The notes: generated from the sequence alone by a model not told the origin. A stretch of 64,000 nucleotides of DNA from Myoxocephalus aenaeus (GCA_038501785.1 JBAMJR010000187.1:254501-318500); one strand, 5' to 3'; counted from the stretch's first letter, positions 13,830 to 28,000 are shown. Made by a program: numbers and translations.

Positions 13830-15799
13830 CAGGTCTCTGGAGGTCCCCACACCAGTGCTCACCCTGCTGCCAGGCACGCTACACACACCAGAGACCTTAT
13901 TTACCCAGCAGCCCCGAAGAGGCCTGGGCCCCAGATCTTATTTACTCAGAGCCTAGGCAACCATCAGGTGCTGAGGGGATCTGGCCAGCAGTAAAAGCAA
14001 ATACCCCAGATCAAAACCAACCATGGAGGAAGAAAGGGGCGCTCAGCCAAAGTCCTGGTCAAGCACTAATGTTTACTCTAAGGTTTGAAGGGCTATGGAA
14101 GGCTCCATTTGAAGAACTCCAAATTGAGACCCCCACCCTGCACCCCTGTAAAAAAGTAAAGGAAAATCTGATGGCTACCACTGTCTCATATCCATATGTC
14201 TAGAGTACCTACGGTAATGTGGACTTCTCTCGTCTTTTAAACCAGCACTGCCACCGGTCTTCAGGATCAGACATGGTGTCGGGGGAAAGAGAGATGAAGA
14301 TGGAAAAAAAGCCCAGCTAATGACTAGCTCTTATGCATCAGTGCACTTACTAATGAGCTTCCAGGGAGAGGCTGGCAGAGCCAGAGCGAAGGCTGAGCCG
14401 GGATGTGAGAGGCCTGGGCCATCACTTCCCCGCTGTGATCCCTGCCTTCCCCCTCACAAGGAGCCTCGGCTCCCAGCCACTAATGAGTGTTAGAGGAAGA
14501 GTCCAAGTTCCCGTCCACCTGCCAGCCTTCAGAGCCCAGCCTGCTGCAAGACAGTAGGGGTCAGACGCATTCCTGAGCTCTTAATAATTTACATCATATT
14601 GATTTCCTCACTGTTAGACACTCTCACCTGCATGGGCTCTCACTCCCCCTTTTTCTCTCCCTGAAATAAGCACATTCCACTAGTGAGAGGAGTTAGAATG
14701 GTACAAAAGCATGCAACTTTGCCCTGTCTCCAAACCAGATAAATACAACATTCAATTTAATAGATTGTGGACAATGTCTGTGTCAGTGGGGACAGTGTGC
14801 ACTCTGTGTATGTCGACTACTGGAGCATGGACTTTGAACATGTAAGACTCAGATTGTATTCATCGTTACAGATTAGGTCTGCTGCTCATATACCGTTTTG
14901 CTTAATGAAAGTCCAAAAACATCTTTAACTTTCTTTGACATGCTTGAAACAAATGGCACCAATTATCCCTCATTTGCATGCTGTACCATACCAAATTTAA
15001 ATTTAAAAAAGGATGAACTTCTGAACAAAGAAGTTATCAAAACTAAAATGGGGAGCCAAATCAAAAGGTACGAAAATGCAAAAAAATGAAATAAATTATG
15101 CAGTTTGCATTCTGCTTAACCTCTAATCAGACTCAGAGAAGAGGACATTAGTATTCTCCCTTTGTCAATATGATGATCTGTATACTCAATCCTTTAAATA
15201 TTAATCAGCTTAGAACATAGAGTTCGCCTTACTCTGATTCATAATTCAAATGATATGAATGTTACATAGGTATGGCACCATTTCCCCCCTCACAAGAACA
15301 ACTTTATATCACCAGTGCGACACTTAAGAATGACTTTTAACACCGTCCACCTTTCTTCATTGGAGAGGTGACTTCAAAGTATACTTACTTTACTCCCGAA
15401 CACAGATTTCTCACTCTGAATCTATCAAACTAGGAAGGATTTACATAACATTGACACAATTATTCACCAGTTTTTAGCTGTATTTCATTTAAAAAAATAA
15501 TTTAAAATGTCACACAGTCAAACATTTAACTACAATCAAACAAATAAAACAGGTTGACCAGCTGGATACGCTGACTTTTTAGTTATATCTTGGTCAATAC
15601 TGCCCTCTCCTGTTTAACATGAATTCAGCCAACACAGAAGTGACTGAAACTTGCATGAATGTGCGTTACACTCAAAGCCTTAAAGCACTTTGAGTGGTCG
15701 GAAGACTAGAAAAGCACGATTTAAGTACAGACCATTACCATATGTAGTGGAAGCGCTAGCGATTAGCATTAGCTTGAGCCATTGAAATAAACCATTAGT

Positions 15800-16030
15800 T
15801 AGGGTGACCAGACGTCCTCTTTTTCCCGGACATGTCCTCTTTTCGAGACCTAAAAAAAGCGTCCGGCAGGGATTCCGAAAACGTCCGGGATTTTGCTACG
15901 TCGGGGAAAATAGTTATTACCCCCTTACAAGTTTTGGAAATGGTACGTCCGGGAAAATAGTTATTACCCCCTTACAAGTTTTGGAAATGGTATCTCCCTC
16001 ACGTTCCACCTTCTTGCGCAAGCTCTGACT
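15800..16030 (+). mobile_element. hAT-like terminal fragment with 47-bp duplication
   Basis: TAGGGTGACCAGACGTCCTC then ttttcccggacatgtcctct is a hAT-type terminal string I recognise from vertebrate genomes. A 47-bp unit (acgtc.gggaaaatagttatt...) is tandemly repeated at 15898-15944 and 15945-15991 with almost no changes. No opposite end found, so probably truncated. Confidence 0.5.
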
Positions 16031-16082
16031 GTAGAGAGAACTGTCATTGGTCGACCGACCTCAACGTAAATGTAAATTCACG

Positions 16083-16098
16083 CCCCCCCCCCCCCCCC
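16083..16098 (+). repeat. pure C16 tract
   Basis: Sixteen consecutive C just after the hAT-like fragment. Confidence 0.95.
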
Positions 16099-17347
16099 TA
16101 TACCTGTTACCCAGTAAATGCGCTAAAAAGGTGAAAGGTTCAAAGTCCGTTTTCATCTTCGTTAAGAGAAAATGTTTTTGAGTTTTGGTGCACATGTATT
16201 TTCTGTATCGTAGCTAGTTGATACTGTACATACATTTGTATTGACAGCACGATAGGTAGGATGAAATCTTGTAGCTACCTGTATCTTGTATTTATTAAGA
16301 ACCATGCTTTTTTTTGTAAAGCTACAATACCAGTTAAGCCAATCTCACTAAGCGGACAAACCTTACCTTTCCAAAGAATCTAAAGAATTGGCAAACAAGA
16401 CTCAAACTTAATAGAAAGTACTTTGATTTACCCATAGTATTCAAACTAAAACAGCCATTTAGAGAATTGATGTTTTAGCGCTTGTATTTTTAATCTTTTC
16501 CACACCTCGGATTTGCAAGCAGCAGTGTTTTTTCCTATTGTCTATCATTAAGATAGTAGGGTCTTTATTTTCAGTGTTGTTAATGGCATATGTTCATCAG
16601 CTGCCAAAACTTAAAAACGCAGACATGAGGACACTGCACATTCTGTTCATGGGTATATTGGATACACATGACAGTTTAACTGTTTCCCTATTTTGAAATA
16701 ATCCTTTTGTTTCTGAATGCATTCTAATATTAAAGGCCCAGTTCAGTTAATCACTGCAGGTTCAGAAAAGGATTCAGTGCTGCACCAACTTAGCATCAAT
16801 GTTTGATATTGGGGCATGGGTGTTTCCTCATGTTTACTCGAACAAGATTACACAAGGGCAATGTGTATTTAGCCGGCTTTTACATGGAGGTCACATGCTA
16901 GCTTCATGTGTTGTGAGTGGTTTAAACAAGGCCAGGATAGACAGCAGGATAGGAAACGTCACATCCAATACATCTACATGTGACTTGTAGTAGCAACCAC
17001 ATGATGTCAGCACAGAGCCATTTATTCCTGCAAATACTGCAACTCTTTATTTCTTGGGTTTGGCAGACAATTTCTTTGTAACTGAAAAAACATATTGAAG
17101 ATTCACTCTCAGCACCAAGATCACTTTTGTTTCATGTTCAATGAAATAGCCGGAGCAGTAGTTAGTGAAGTGTAACTAGTAATAGGAAGACAATTATTTT
17201 ATTTTAGGTAAATAACTTAAATATGTCAGTATATTTGTATTTGATCCCAAGTAATTTATTGGGTGTCACTGCAGTAAAGCTTCTTCTTTTTTTTTTGCCC
17301 CCACTGCAAAAAGGTGCCCCAAATAACTGGGACCCGAGGACTAGGAC

Positions 17348-17509
<162 letters not shown>

Positions 17510-20371
17510 AATGCCAGCACTGCTAATACATGTAGTAAGTCCTACCTTTGGGAGGCATATATTTACATATACTTACATATTTCCAGGTGTCTACGACCTG
17601 ATTTAGAAATTATTATAGATTTGAACTAACACAACATCGCACCGCTATCGCATTAGATTTCTTTGCATTCTGCCTTATAACACTGTATGCTTTGAAAAGG
17701 TGAAGGCTCATTACAGATAATTGCCTCTGCATCATCGATCCTACAGTGGATGATAGGGAAGATCAGAGAGACGTCACAAGGGAATATTCATAAAAAGAAA
17801 TGGTGAGGCAGGCTGTATTGCTGTATCTCCTTTGAGTAATAAAACTAATAAGCAAGATTCAAAAGCGTATGTTCCCTGCTTCAGTCTTAATGAGTTATGG
17901 CAGTTACACAAGCATTTGCTAGTGGTGGCTAACATATATTGTGGGAGTGCATTTAGCTGTCTATTTTAATGACAGTACAGACCAGTTCCTAAACATAATA
18001 CATTTTATTCTAATATTAATTGTATAGTGTGTCTCATGAATGGTCAGTGCTGGGTGAGTAGACTGTTTTGTGATGCAAGGTCACATCTGTGTTAGTTAGT
18101 TGGGATGTGGAGAAGGACTTTTGATTGGCTGCCCTCCAGAGAGACAAAGCTGTGGAGTCAGACTACTGAGTGAGAGTCCCTCAAGTGAACTGTGCCTACA
18201 GTATAATAATACCCCCAACTACTGTTGTCAAGTACACAGTGACATGAAGGGTGACTAAACATATTTAAAGCTCTATCAATCATATAAATATGATGATATA
18301 ATATAAATTAGCCAGCTCAACCTGTTGCTAATAATACAAGTATTATAGTGTTCACTTAATTCACAGGCAGGGTTTAGTTATGATGAAAACATGAATGAGG
18401 AAAAGAATACCATAAACCATTTTTATAAAAGATGCCCCACATTGTTAAGGGGTGAGGGCATATCCACTGGGGCACACTAGTTTCCATGGTAACCTTTGAT
18501 CACACAAGGGATAACTGAAATGAGGTAATCACCCCATTGAGCCGATTGACTCGAGTGGTAATGAACTGCTTCTCCTAAAACTTGGCAAGAGGACGCCAAT
18601 AGCTGTGATTTACCATATGTTGATGACATCTGTTTTTAGATCTCTGTGAGACACTGGCAGACAGTGATGTCACTCATCCTTTAGGGATATATTACGATAG
18701 ATGATCTATATTTGAAGCTGATGGGGGTCATTTTCTGATCACAGACACATTTACATTTAATCTACACACAGCAGGAAACAAAGTGAGCGGTACAGACATC
18801 TCCATGTTTGTATTTTGTAAAGTCGATGAGTGGATCTGACTCACCATCTGCTGCCAACACAAGTGTTATTAATATCAATGTATTAATGCTGCTAATGAGT
18901 TAGCTTTTCAGAAATATGTATTACTAGACTGTTCAAGTTTCTGACACAACAGTTGCTGTTTATTTCCGCTTAAATGATTAGTCTGCACATCAGAAGATCA
19001 TCAAAGTGACGTAGTGGAGTTCTTTTTGTCAGCATCTGATTGTAATCAACAACATTTTAATTATCCATAAGGTACATTGTAAGTGGGGGAAAGTCCAGTG
19101 GCTGTGCCCTTTGTATGTCATCTGGCATTACACTGCACCTGAATAAATGATGTGTAAGGATGTTCATCCTTGGAGAACCATTTCCACTGGAGCAAAAAAA
19201 GGGGGATACTGCTGATGACCTCAGTTGGAAACTCCTTCCAGTAGGAAAATATGAAAGGATTTAATGTCTCCTCAAGTTGTCTCCTCAAGCACCCTAATTA
19301 TTTCAAATTGTGAGTGATGGTTGAGGATGATAGATGTAATGTCTGTTCTGATCCTCATTATCTTTTGTTTGGATAATCTGAGAGAAATTATCAAAAATCT
19401 GAAATAATATTTGTTACATGTTTACATGCTTGTATGCAATCTGTAGATTGTATTTCCCCTCAGCAGGATTTGTGTCAGCTTTATATCAACTAATTCTCCT
19501 TCCACTGCCAGGATGGCAAACGACAATGAATGGCTGACCTACAGAAGGTTCCTGCTTTGTGATGAATCAGCAGTCATAGCTTGGACAAGGCAAATGGCAA
19601 AGCAGGCCATGCGTGCAGCAGTTCACTGTCAGATTACTCTGTACCCTATTTGTGGGTGGCAACATATGGTGTTTGTGCCTGGAGACTGCAGCTGCATTCA
19701 CACAGGGCCTAGAACTAGTTCCCTTACAGCGGTGACACAGAGCCAGATGCTGCAGAATGTCTGATCCTTCAGATTAACGGAAACCTTTTCAAAGCATACA
19801 TACATTGTTATAAGGCTGAATGCAAAGAAATATTATGCAATAACGGTGCGATGTTGTGTTGATTCAAATCTCTAATCATTTCTAAAGCAGGTCGTAGACA
19901 CCTGAAGGCGATTCAAAACAATTGCTGAGCCCAAGGCACCGGGAGGAAATTACTGAAGAAGTTTTAATTAAGCGTTTTACATATTTTCATGTGATTTTGA
20001 GAAACCCTTTCTCAAAGCACATGTTTCACTCTTTTAGATCGGTCTAACATTTTCAATAGTGCATAAGGGGCAAAGCACTGACCTCTGGCAGATTAAATGA
20101 TATTGTGGAGTCACACACTAAGCCCATTTTTTGCTCCGTTTTTTTCTCATTGAGGGCAGATGGGGGAGAATGTGTGCAGTGGCATATGGGGTAAGGCACA
20201 GCAGCAAAAGCAGCAATAACACTTTAGTGTTTTACACACTGGATTATTCTCCTAGATGGGGCCATAATGGTTTATATTGACAATGAGTAAGCCTTGCTAC
20301 TGCACTTCTTAGATACTATACGTGTATGGGCCGCAGTGGTAGAGAGAGTCGAAGGGGTGAGAAAGAGGAAA

Positions 20372-20374
<3 letters not shown>

Positions 20375-20425
<51 letters not shown>
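20375..20425 (+). repeat. (GA)n microsatellite
   Basis: Uninterrupted GA over 51 bp. Confidence 0.95.
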
Positions 20426-20427
<2 letters not shown>

Positions 20428-20934
20428 ATACTGGCGTGAGACCTGGATTAGGCTGTGGACAGTGGATGCTGCTGTGGCTGCTGCTGTTTTTCAGATTGCT
20501 CTAAATTCTCAGAGATTATGTGGAATGGATGAATGAATGACCAAGTGAATGAATAGCAGCGTGATTAGTAATGAGTAAAGAGTATGTTTATGCTTCACTG
20601 AGTTTATGCATATCGTAAATATCGAGCTAAGGTGGCGGAGAGATAATATTTTTCACTGGAGCACAAGCGTCAGAGAAAGCTGTAATATTGGTTGCCGTAG
20701 TCAATTTCTCTCCGATACGGATCACAGACCTTTTGCTGGAATGTGTGCTGTGTTTCATTTTTGATCAATGCACTTCTAATGAGGTTATTATCCACGGTAA
20801 AGGTGCTCTTGAAACTCTGTGTGGACACGCATTGCCGAGGCGAGCGGCGCTAGAGCTGAGCAGAGACTGAGGTCCAATCCCAATGTCCCCCCCGAAGGCC
20901 TTAAACCCTGAACCCTGCAACCCTGCAACTTTTA

Positions 20935-21113
20935 TTCAATTTTTATTTTTTATTTAGCTTTTTGACTGTTTTAATGTTTTCTTAACTGTTTTAAATCCTG
21001 TTTTCTCTGCATTATGTTTTGATGCTCTTAATGGTTTTATGTGAAGCACTTTGAATCGCCTTGTTGTTGAAATGTGCTATACAAATAAACTTGCCTTGCC
21101 TTGCCTTGCCTTG
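20935..21113 (+). mobile_element. fish retroposon 3' tail
   Basis: Reads gtgaagcactttgaatcgcc ... gtgctatacaaataaacttg and ends in (CCTTG)n at 21090-21113, the usual tail of a teleost LINE/SINE. The 5' part is not recognised. It interrupts a CCCTGAACCCT-type stretch related to the nearby foldback. Confidence 0.65.
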
Positions 21114-21499
21114 AACCCTCAGGGATTTACTGACGTCACCTCAACAAATATTATGTACAATAGTGGGTATTTATTTTATACTTTTTACTCCCTGAATTGA
21201 ACATCTTCCAGGCTCTTTCCTCATAAGATGAGAGGTAATTTTAAATAATGTGTTTACTTGTTTTTGTCCAAACAGCTTCAATGACTAAATGAAATGTCAT
21301 AGAATCTGTGTGTTTATGTTCTATCTTTAATCCTTAATGTTTCGGAGTAAATGTAGTTTGCCAGGCTGAACACCCATGTGCCGTCCTCTTTGTTTACCTT
21401 TTGTTTTACAGCTCCATGCTTTCACTAGTAACCTCATGTTTAACTTCACATTGCATTGAATTATGGGTAACTCCCTTGGGCAAAGTCTACAGAAATGTG

Positions 21500-21788
21500 G
21501 ATTTACGAAAAGGGTTCATAAAGGGCTTAAAATGTCTGCGAGAGCCCTCAAACACTCGATGATTTGACAGTGGGACAGCCCTAAACCCTCATGGACTTTG
21601 CAGGAGTGTGCCTCGATATACGTGAGTATGCAAGTGTGGAGATTGGAATTAGGCCCCAATCTCCACACTCACAAACGCGCTTTCAAGTCCATGAGAGTTT
21701 AGGGCTGTCCCACTGTCAAATCGCAGAAGGTTCGAGGGGTCTCTCGCTGCCATTTTGAGTGCTTTATAAACACTTTCCGTAAGTTAGA
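21500..21788. repeat. foldback (hairpin) element
   Basis: Arms meet at about 21651. The inner stem AGTGTGGAGATTGG (21633-21646) pairs with 21656-21669 across a 9-nt loop. An outer block, 21563-21598, pairs with 21685-21720 at 35 of 36 positions. Weaker pairing continues to the ends. No ORF. It looks like a MITE or foldback transposon. Confidence 0.85.
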
Positions 21789-24599
21789 ATTAACCCCAAT
21801 GAATTTCTTCCTCATAGTTGAGTGAAGTGCTGCCCATCAGATAGCTGATCCCAATTTGTATCCCCTCTACTGTAAATTGCACACCTGTCATTTCAGGTAC
21901 AGTATATACAGCTGCCTCTAAACATTACATCATACAATATAAAACACTCACAAAAAAGCAACATTCTGCATATATGATAATTACTCATAGAAATTGAGAA
22001 AGACAAATAATTTAGGGTCAAATCAATACAGTGTAAATATTTTTGTCTCCACTACTTTTGCTAATATAATATTTGCTAATATGTAAAAGAAGAAATAAAA
22101 TAGCTCTTGCAGAGTAAGATCTTTATTTCAGGTGCAATTCACTGTGTGATGCAGATGCATTGTGAGGTGAGTGAGCATGCTGGAGTTGCACACATACAGT
22201 ACAATGTGCCTATACCAAAGGGCACACAGCTCTCCATGGGATATTGTTTTCCCTGTGTGCAGCTCTCAGTAAGTGTCACCCATTGCTACCCTACCAGTCA
22301 GCATATATGCCAGTATTAATCAAGTATGTTTCTAGAAGTGAGATACACACAGCAATACTAGTTCTTGCATTAGGTATAATACTGTAAGTAATAGTCGGGA
22401 CTCCTGTTCCAAAAATTGACCAAATCAATCAATTCAATTATTATCCTAAAATGCTAAGCTAAACAAACAACAGAAAACAAGCAAGTCATGATTTTCTTAA
22501 CCTAATTGTTTGTGAATAACGGCTGCTCTCCCCACCAAAAGGTTCAACTGTAGCTGTGTTGTGAGTAATGGAAACACACTGCAAATTGGCTTAATGCAAC
22601 AGTGATTCAATAAAATACAGCAAACAAAGCATTGTGGTCTGGGGAGATCTGTGTTTCTGGCTACAGGAAGAATAACGCTCCGAAATGATCTTGCAAAAAA
22701 TGCTATCCTAGCGGATTTTGTAAGTTTACCAGTGCAGTGCAAAACAAGAGAAGAGATACCGCAACAAGTCTTTGCCCCGATCTCTTAAATGTAGGCCAGT
22801 AAAACTGAAGGAGAGAAAAATGATATCCTGGAGTGGTTTTCACACACACCTGCAGCTATACACTTCCAGGAAGTAGAAGGCAACAATGTATCATGCCAGC
22901 CCAGGTGCATAAGTATTGAAATGGTGCCCTTTTTCATAATGCATGATGATATGTCATGCAGATTAAAACTACAATTAGGCATCACAATATGGGTGGGAAC
23001 TGGTTAAATACACAAGTCATCTTTATATTAATGAAATATGTATGATCTCTGGATGTGGTCATGTTTGTACATGTGCATTCATCCCATGTTCTCTCAAACT
23101 ATATTGGCCAGATGGGTGAGGAGCTCGAGCTCAAATACTGGGACAGATGTTGTTAGTGAGGTACATTTTTTATTTCTTCACCACCTGGCTGATGGCAGTA
23201 GTATTGGACAAACCTTTATTCATGGTTTACATCGAAAATCAGTGCACATCAGTGAGGTAAACCAGCTTTTTCCTCTGGGATACTCTGTGTACTGCAAGCA
23301 GCACCATGGACAGCATCTCATTCAAAGTCACCTCATGTCGATTTTTATGGGAAAAAGAGTGGCTGTAAATGCTTTTTGATTCATCCAATAAAACAGCTTA
23401 GTGGATGCCTAACAACCATGATTACAGATAGTCACAATAACGTTTAGTCTACTACATTAAACATTATGCATAGTGCATAACATAAGCAATATTTTTCATA
23501 TTTCAACCATTGAATCAACTGATGGCTTGAAATATTAAAGTGTTGTCAGGAAGGATTCACATTATCACCTGAATTTACCAACCTTTTGCCACCGGTCTGC
23601 TGTTCGGCTCATTTTCTGAATTAAGTTTTAACAATAAAGCATGATGGAAGTGGCGCGGAAAAAGTAAAGCGATGGATGCTGTGGGTAGATGCAAGGAGCG
23701 GTCAGATTAGAGGGCGTTAACATTATGTTATGTCATGACGCAGATTTATCCATTAGTCGACTCAGAAATGCCTTTGCAAGATTTAGGGCTGATTTCAAAC
23801 AGTAGATGTTGAGCTATTTGTATGGAAAATTGCACCAACGAAGCTTAAAAAAAACAAACATGTTTAAGTGTTCACTACCTCTTGAACTTCATTTTATATT
23901 TACATTTATATGTACAGTTTGGAACGAACTCTGCTTATTAGATATGAGAAGCTTGATACCCCTTCCATGTCTGTCAATACAATGCAAAACTAGACAACAG
24001 CGAGTAAGCTTAGCATAAAGGCCTGGAAACAGCTATAGCCTAGCTCTATCTATGAGATCAAAATCCACCAGAACTTCTAAAGCAGTAACCAGTGATGGGC
24101 ATCCCTAAATATAACATATTCATGAAGTGTTGGTTCACACACGTGGAACGAGATTCCCAAAATGCTGCACCATTCTTTTAATATCTCATTGTTTACTGAG
24201 AGGCTTGATACTATTCATACATTTACCAGTGCACGTAGACACGTATACTTTACACAAAGCATGGCTCAATATAGAATAGTACAACTAAAGTTACAGCATA
24301 CTCTTAAGTGAGTTATTTGTGGGGAAATAAATGTAGACCAAAATTACAGACCAAAATGAAAGCCTACACTTAACGCTTAAAAATAACGCTTGTGTAGAAA
24401 TATAACATCGCACTTTAAATACATTCACGAGAGAGTATATGCTACAGGTTAAGCAGAGCTGTTATTGTATGAAACCACATGAGCACGGCGTACTTTATCG
24501 ATGTGCATTGAAATTGCGCTGTTAATAGGATAATTGAAAATATACGTTTTTCAAGGAAGCATGACATATCATACACGCATATATTCCGTTAATGCTTAT
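21789..24599. other. upstream intergenic DNA next to the kcnh7 promoter
   Basis: 2.8 kb of AT-rich sequence with no repeat or gene recognised; chance ORFs up to 113 codons lack any protein resemblance. Confidence 0.6.
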
Positions 24600-25023
24600 A
24601 GTCTCGGTGCAAGAGGCTGGGATTTATCTTTACTATATAACTAAGTCGCATGGGCGCAACGTACGTCACTCCCCTCGGCATATCAACCACTGCCCGCTGC
24701 ATGCGCCCAGCACAGCACCACAGAGGACGTCGGGATCGCATCCCTCCTCAACGCGAAATGCTTTGCGAACAGAATATAACTCGAGCAATCCTCCCCGATT
24801 CCGTGCGTTTCGGCGAGGAGGCATTCACATGCGCAGGCATACAAGCGGGCTAAAGAACTCCTCGGAGAAGTGGGAAGGTAATTCTAGGTGGAGAGAGTGC
24901 CCGCGTCGAGCATGGTCTATAAGGAGAACATCACAAAGAGCCAACATCTGTAACTTTGGGATTGTCTTGTAAAGGCGCTTCTTTTTTTTCCACTGGAGAC
25001 CCTGGGATATTCTTTGTGTAAAC
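24600..25023 (+). promoter_or_regulatory. kcnh7: kcnh7 5' UTR and candidate CpG-rich promoter
   Basis: About 27 CpG dinucleotides fall in roughly 280 bp (24640-24920), far denser than the flanking AT-rich DNA, as in a short CpG island. Two TATA-like strings are visible: TATATAA at 24634-24640 and TATAAGG at 24918-24924. A CRE half-site reads CGTCA at 24664-24668. The transcription start cannot be fixed from sequence. Either TATA-like string would leave a short or a roughly 350-nt leader. Upstream ATGs exist, including one at 24650 opening a 67-codon frame that closes at 24853. An in-frame TAA at 24970-24972 supports the ATG at 25024 as the channel's start. Confidence 0.6.
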
Positions 25024-25099
25024 ATGCCTGTGAGAAGAGGTCACGTTGCGCCACAAAACACATTCCTTGGAATGATTATTCGGAAATTCGAGGGAGAGA
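25024..25099 (+). CDS. kcnh7: kcnh7 exon 1: N-terminal cap of the PAS domain
   Basis: Encodes MPVRRGHVAPQNTFLGMIIR followed by KFEGE plus one base (phase 1). This is the erg-family N-cap, the flexible tail that in KCNH2 contacts the gating machinery and slows deactivation. The ATG has A at -3 (aacATG) and is the first Met after the in-frame TAA at 24970. The donor is gtaagt at 25100. The 76-nt length equals the first coding segment recalled for human KCNH2. It is too short to stand out as an ORF; the call depends on the protein match and the donor. Confidence 0.95.
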
Positions 25100-28000
25100 G
25101 TAAGTATCTGCTTGTTTTACAATTGATGCTACCTGATATACTACAAAATAAATGTTTTGACAAATTAACAATAATAAGGCAGAAACGATGAATGTCATTC
25201 ATGACATGTAAGGTCCTTTGGTGGAGAAAAAAAATATTCCCATTAAAAACATTTTATGAGAATCCAAATGTTTTTTTTTATGGGAATAAAAGCATTTTTT
25301 GTATTATTGGCATGGCTTTCTTTCATAAAAATGCAAACCAAAGACCTTGGCTGAATGTTGAGTTTCATGAGATTTGCTGAACAAAATCATCATTGCTTAT
25401 TTTGTGAACTTAATCAACTTCATGGCTGATTGCATTTACTATATGTGACCTGACACCATGTTGTAGGCTCTTATGTCAGATATACCATACCAGTTCACAA
25501 TGCATACTTTTTCTTTACACGTAGACCGGAAATTTGTGATAGCCAACGCCAGGGTGGAGAACTGTGCAATTATCTACTGCAACGACGGCTTCTGTGAGAT
25601 GACAGGCTTCTCTCGACCGGACATCATGCAGAAGCCATGCACCTGCGACTTCCTCCACGGCAACCTGTCGGACAAGGAGGCCATCGGCCAGGTGGCCCAG
25701 GCTGTGTTTGGGTCCGAGGAGCGCAAGGTGGAGATCACCTACTACCGTAAGGATGGTGAGTAAGTAACCTGGTGCGACAGTGTGGCTGTCGCAGAATGCC
25801 CGAAAGCCAAAAGGGTCTTTTGTTGCGTGTTGCTCCTGAGAAAGCACAGACTCCAGCTCTTCACTATGTCCATCACTCCCTGATGTGGCCTATCAGCCTG
25901 TTCCCAACCAGCCAGAGTCAGTTACAAGATCTGTTTCAGATTATTACCCTTGACAGAGGAAAATGGAGTTGGCAGTTAGCTCTAAAATAACCCCTTGTGT
26001 AAATGTAAGCCAGAAATATTCATGTCATATGGTTGGTGAAAGTAAATAGATCCATATAGACTCACTTTATATCAGCAGGTTTATGAATACGTATTTGAAA
26101 AGAATATCCTCGTAAAGCAAAACGTCAACATATAATCTGAACAGAAAACAACAGATGCTGCATTTAACAGCCACCTTTAATCAATCACATTAGGAAATGG
26201 TTGTGGATGTGTGGTGTGAAAACGGTGAGTTATTAGTTTTTGGTTGTATGCATTACAGAAGAGGTGTATAACATCGTTTTGGCACCTGCCAGGATTCACA
26301 GCGTCACGTGCCTGAATGACACAGGAAAGTCTGGCTGCCAAATTGATGGTGTGAACCTTTTAGTTTGGGATGGAACAGAAATAGGAGGAAGGAGTAGGTG
26401 AGATGTCAAGGGATCCACAGTTTTTGTGCTTTGATGGACAGAGTGAGGGCGGTATGAGACAGAGCTCACCTGCTGTCTTGTAAAGTTCACAATGTTCTCT
26501 GACTTTATCGAAAATATATCGGCTTAACACTTTTCCAATTTAAACACACTCACAATGTATTTGAGATCCATGGCGCATTTAGCCACATGGTGGTTTGCAG
26601 TCTCAGTAGACATGCGCATCAATCCCCTAATCTGTAAATTGCTGTACATGTGGTAGACTACAGCATTGCCAGTTTTGCAAAAAAACATGCTCTCCCTTTA
26701 ATGCTAGACTGGTGTTTGTCATTCATGTTTTGCCAATCCTAGTCCCAGCATGAAGGGTGTGCTGCAGAGATAGCAATCCTGAGTCAGAGAGTATTAATAC
26801 GATGTTACCACTCAGTGGCATAAATCCCAGGATTGACCATCACCTGCTCTGCTCTCACATGAGGTGTTTATGGTCAACATGACATAGCTGTACAGAGCCA
26901 AACCAAAAGAACTGTGTTTGTATGTGTCTTATTGTTAACTCTTATTGTGTACTCTGTGACTACTTCCAACGAGTCTAAGCTGGAAAATAAGAGACATAAT
27001 ATTTGATTTAATCATAAGGAGCTAAGGCTTTAATTTTTAATTGTGAGTTTGATTCGATTCTAGGCCATGGATTCATGTTTGATCTACCATCAGAAGCCAT
27101 GTACTAATTTTTTGTTTGATGTTTTTTGCCAATCAGAAAGAAACCAAGAGCCAGCTGCTACACTGCTGAAATAGATTGTTTCAGAAACCTGCAAGACAAT
27201 TACACAAAACACTCCAGGGTCTGTTTGTGAAGGCATGAGCAGCTTGGTTTTTGACAAGTAGGATTTTAAAGCAACTTCATTTATCCTCCCATTTTACGCC
27301 CATATGCCGCACTCCATCGAAACATCATGTGCCTGTAATGTTTAAAGTGTGGCGGATTAGAGCTACAGAAACCTTCCGACAGAATCGTTGCTCTGTCTCT
27401 TCACAATCCTCCCCGGTGTGCATCGCAGCTTCCAGACACAACTCTTAATACTCCTTGGAGGAATTTACAGGAGCCTGTGTGCTCATGAATAAAGATGTCA
27501 AGGCTGACACTGCAGTGACTGGGAATGAGCGGTTTACAGGGTAAATGCATTAAACTGGTATGGAGGGACACAGTCCACATGCTCCCTCTGCCATGGGGGA
27601 ATGAAAGATTCATGACATCCTTGAGAGGGAAAGCCATATTGATTTAAGTCGCTCTACAAATTGAAGCTGATGAGTTTGAAATGGATGTATTCCATGTCTC
27701 CTCTCCTGACTGTATTTCAAGTTATCAGTCCTCATGCAAATCACTTAATCCCTTGTATTAAACCCCTTCCATTTTCCATGCACCTACTGTACGTCCCAAA
27801 TCTCTCAGGCATTTTTAAAAAGAATATAAAATAAATCAGCTCAGATATGTTGCACTATTCCCTGTTCAATTCTCCCTGATTTATCACACAGATGATGCTG
27901 TCACTCTGGTTAAATTATATGGACATGCCTTACATGCTATAGTTTTATGAGTAATTCCAATAGGACATTGTGTAGTTTGTTTTTCATCTCCCATCAATAA

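Noticed and set aside
19513..19764. 83-codon frame preceded by an acceptor-like CCACTGCCAG
   Set aside because: No family resemblance, no partner exon, and its length is expected by chance in 25 kb.
23038..23379. 113-codon frame in the intergenic region
   Set aside because: No recognisable domain or codon signal; likely chance.
24592..24972. 126-codon frame just upstream of kcnh7, in the same frame
   Set aside because: Ends with TAA before the channel start; composition fits CpG-rich leader DNA. At most an upstream ORF.
25515..25847. 110-codon minus-strand frame over exon 2
   Set aside because: Antisense shadow of the PAS exon.
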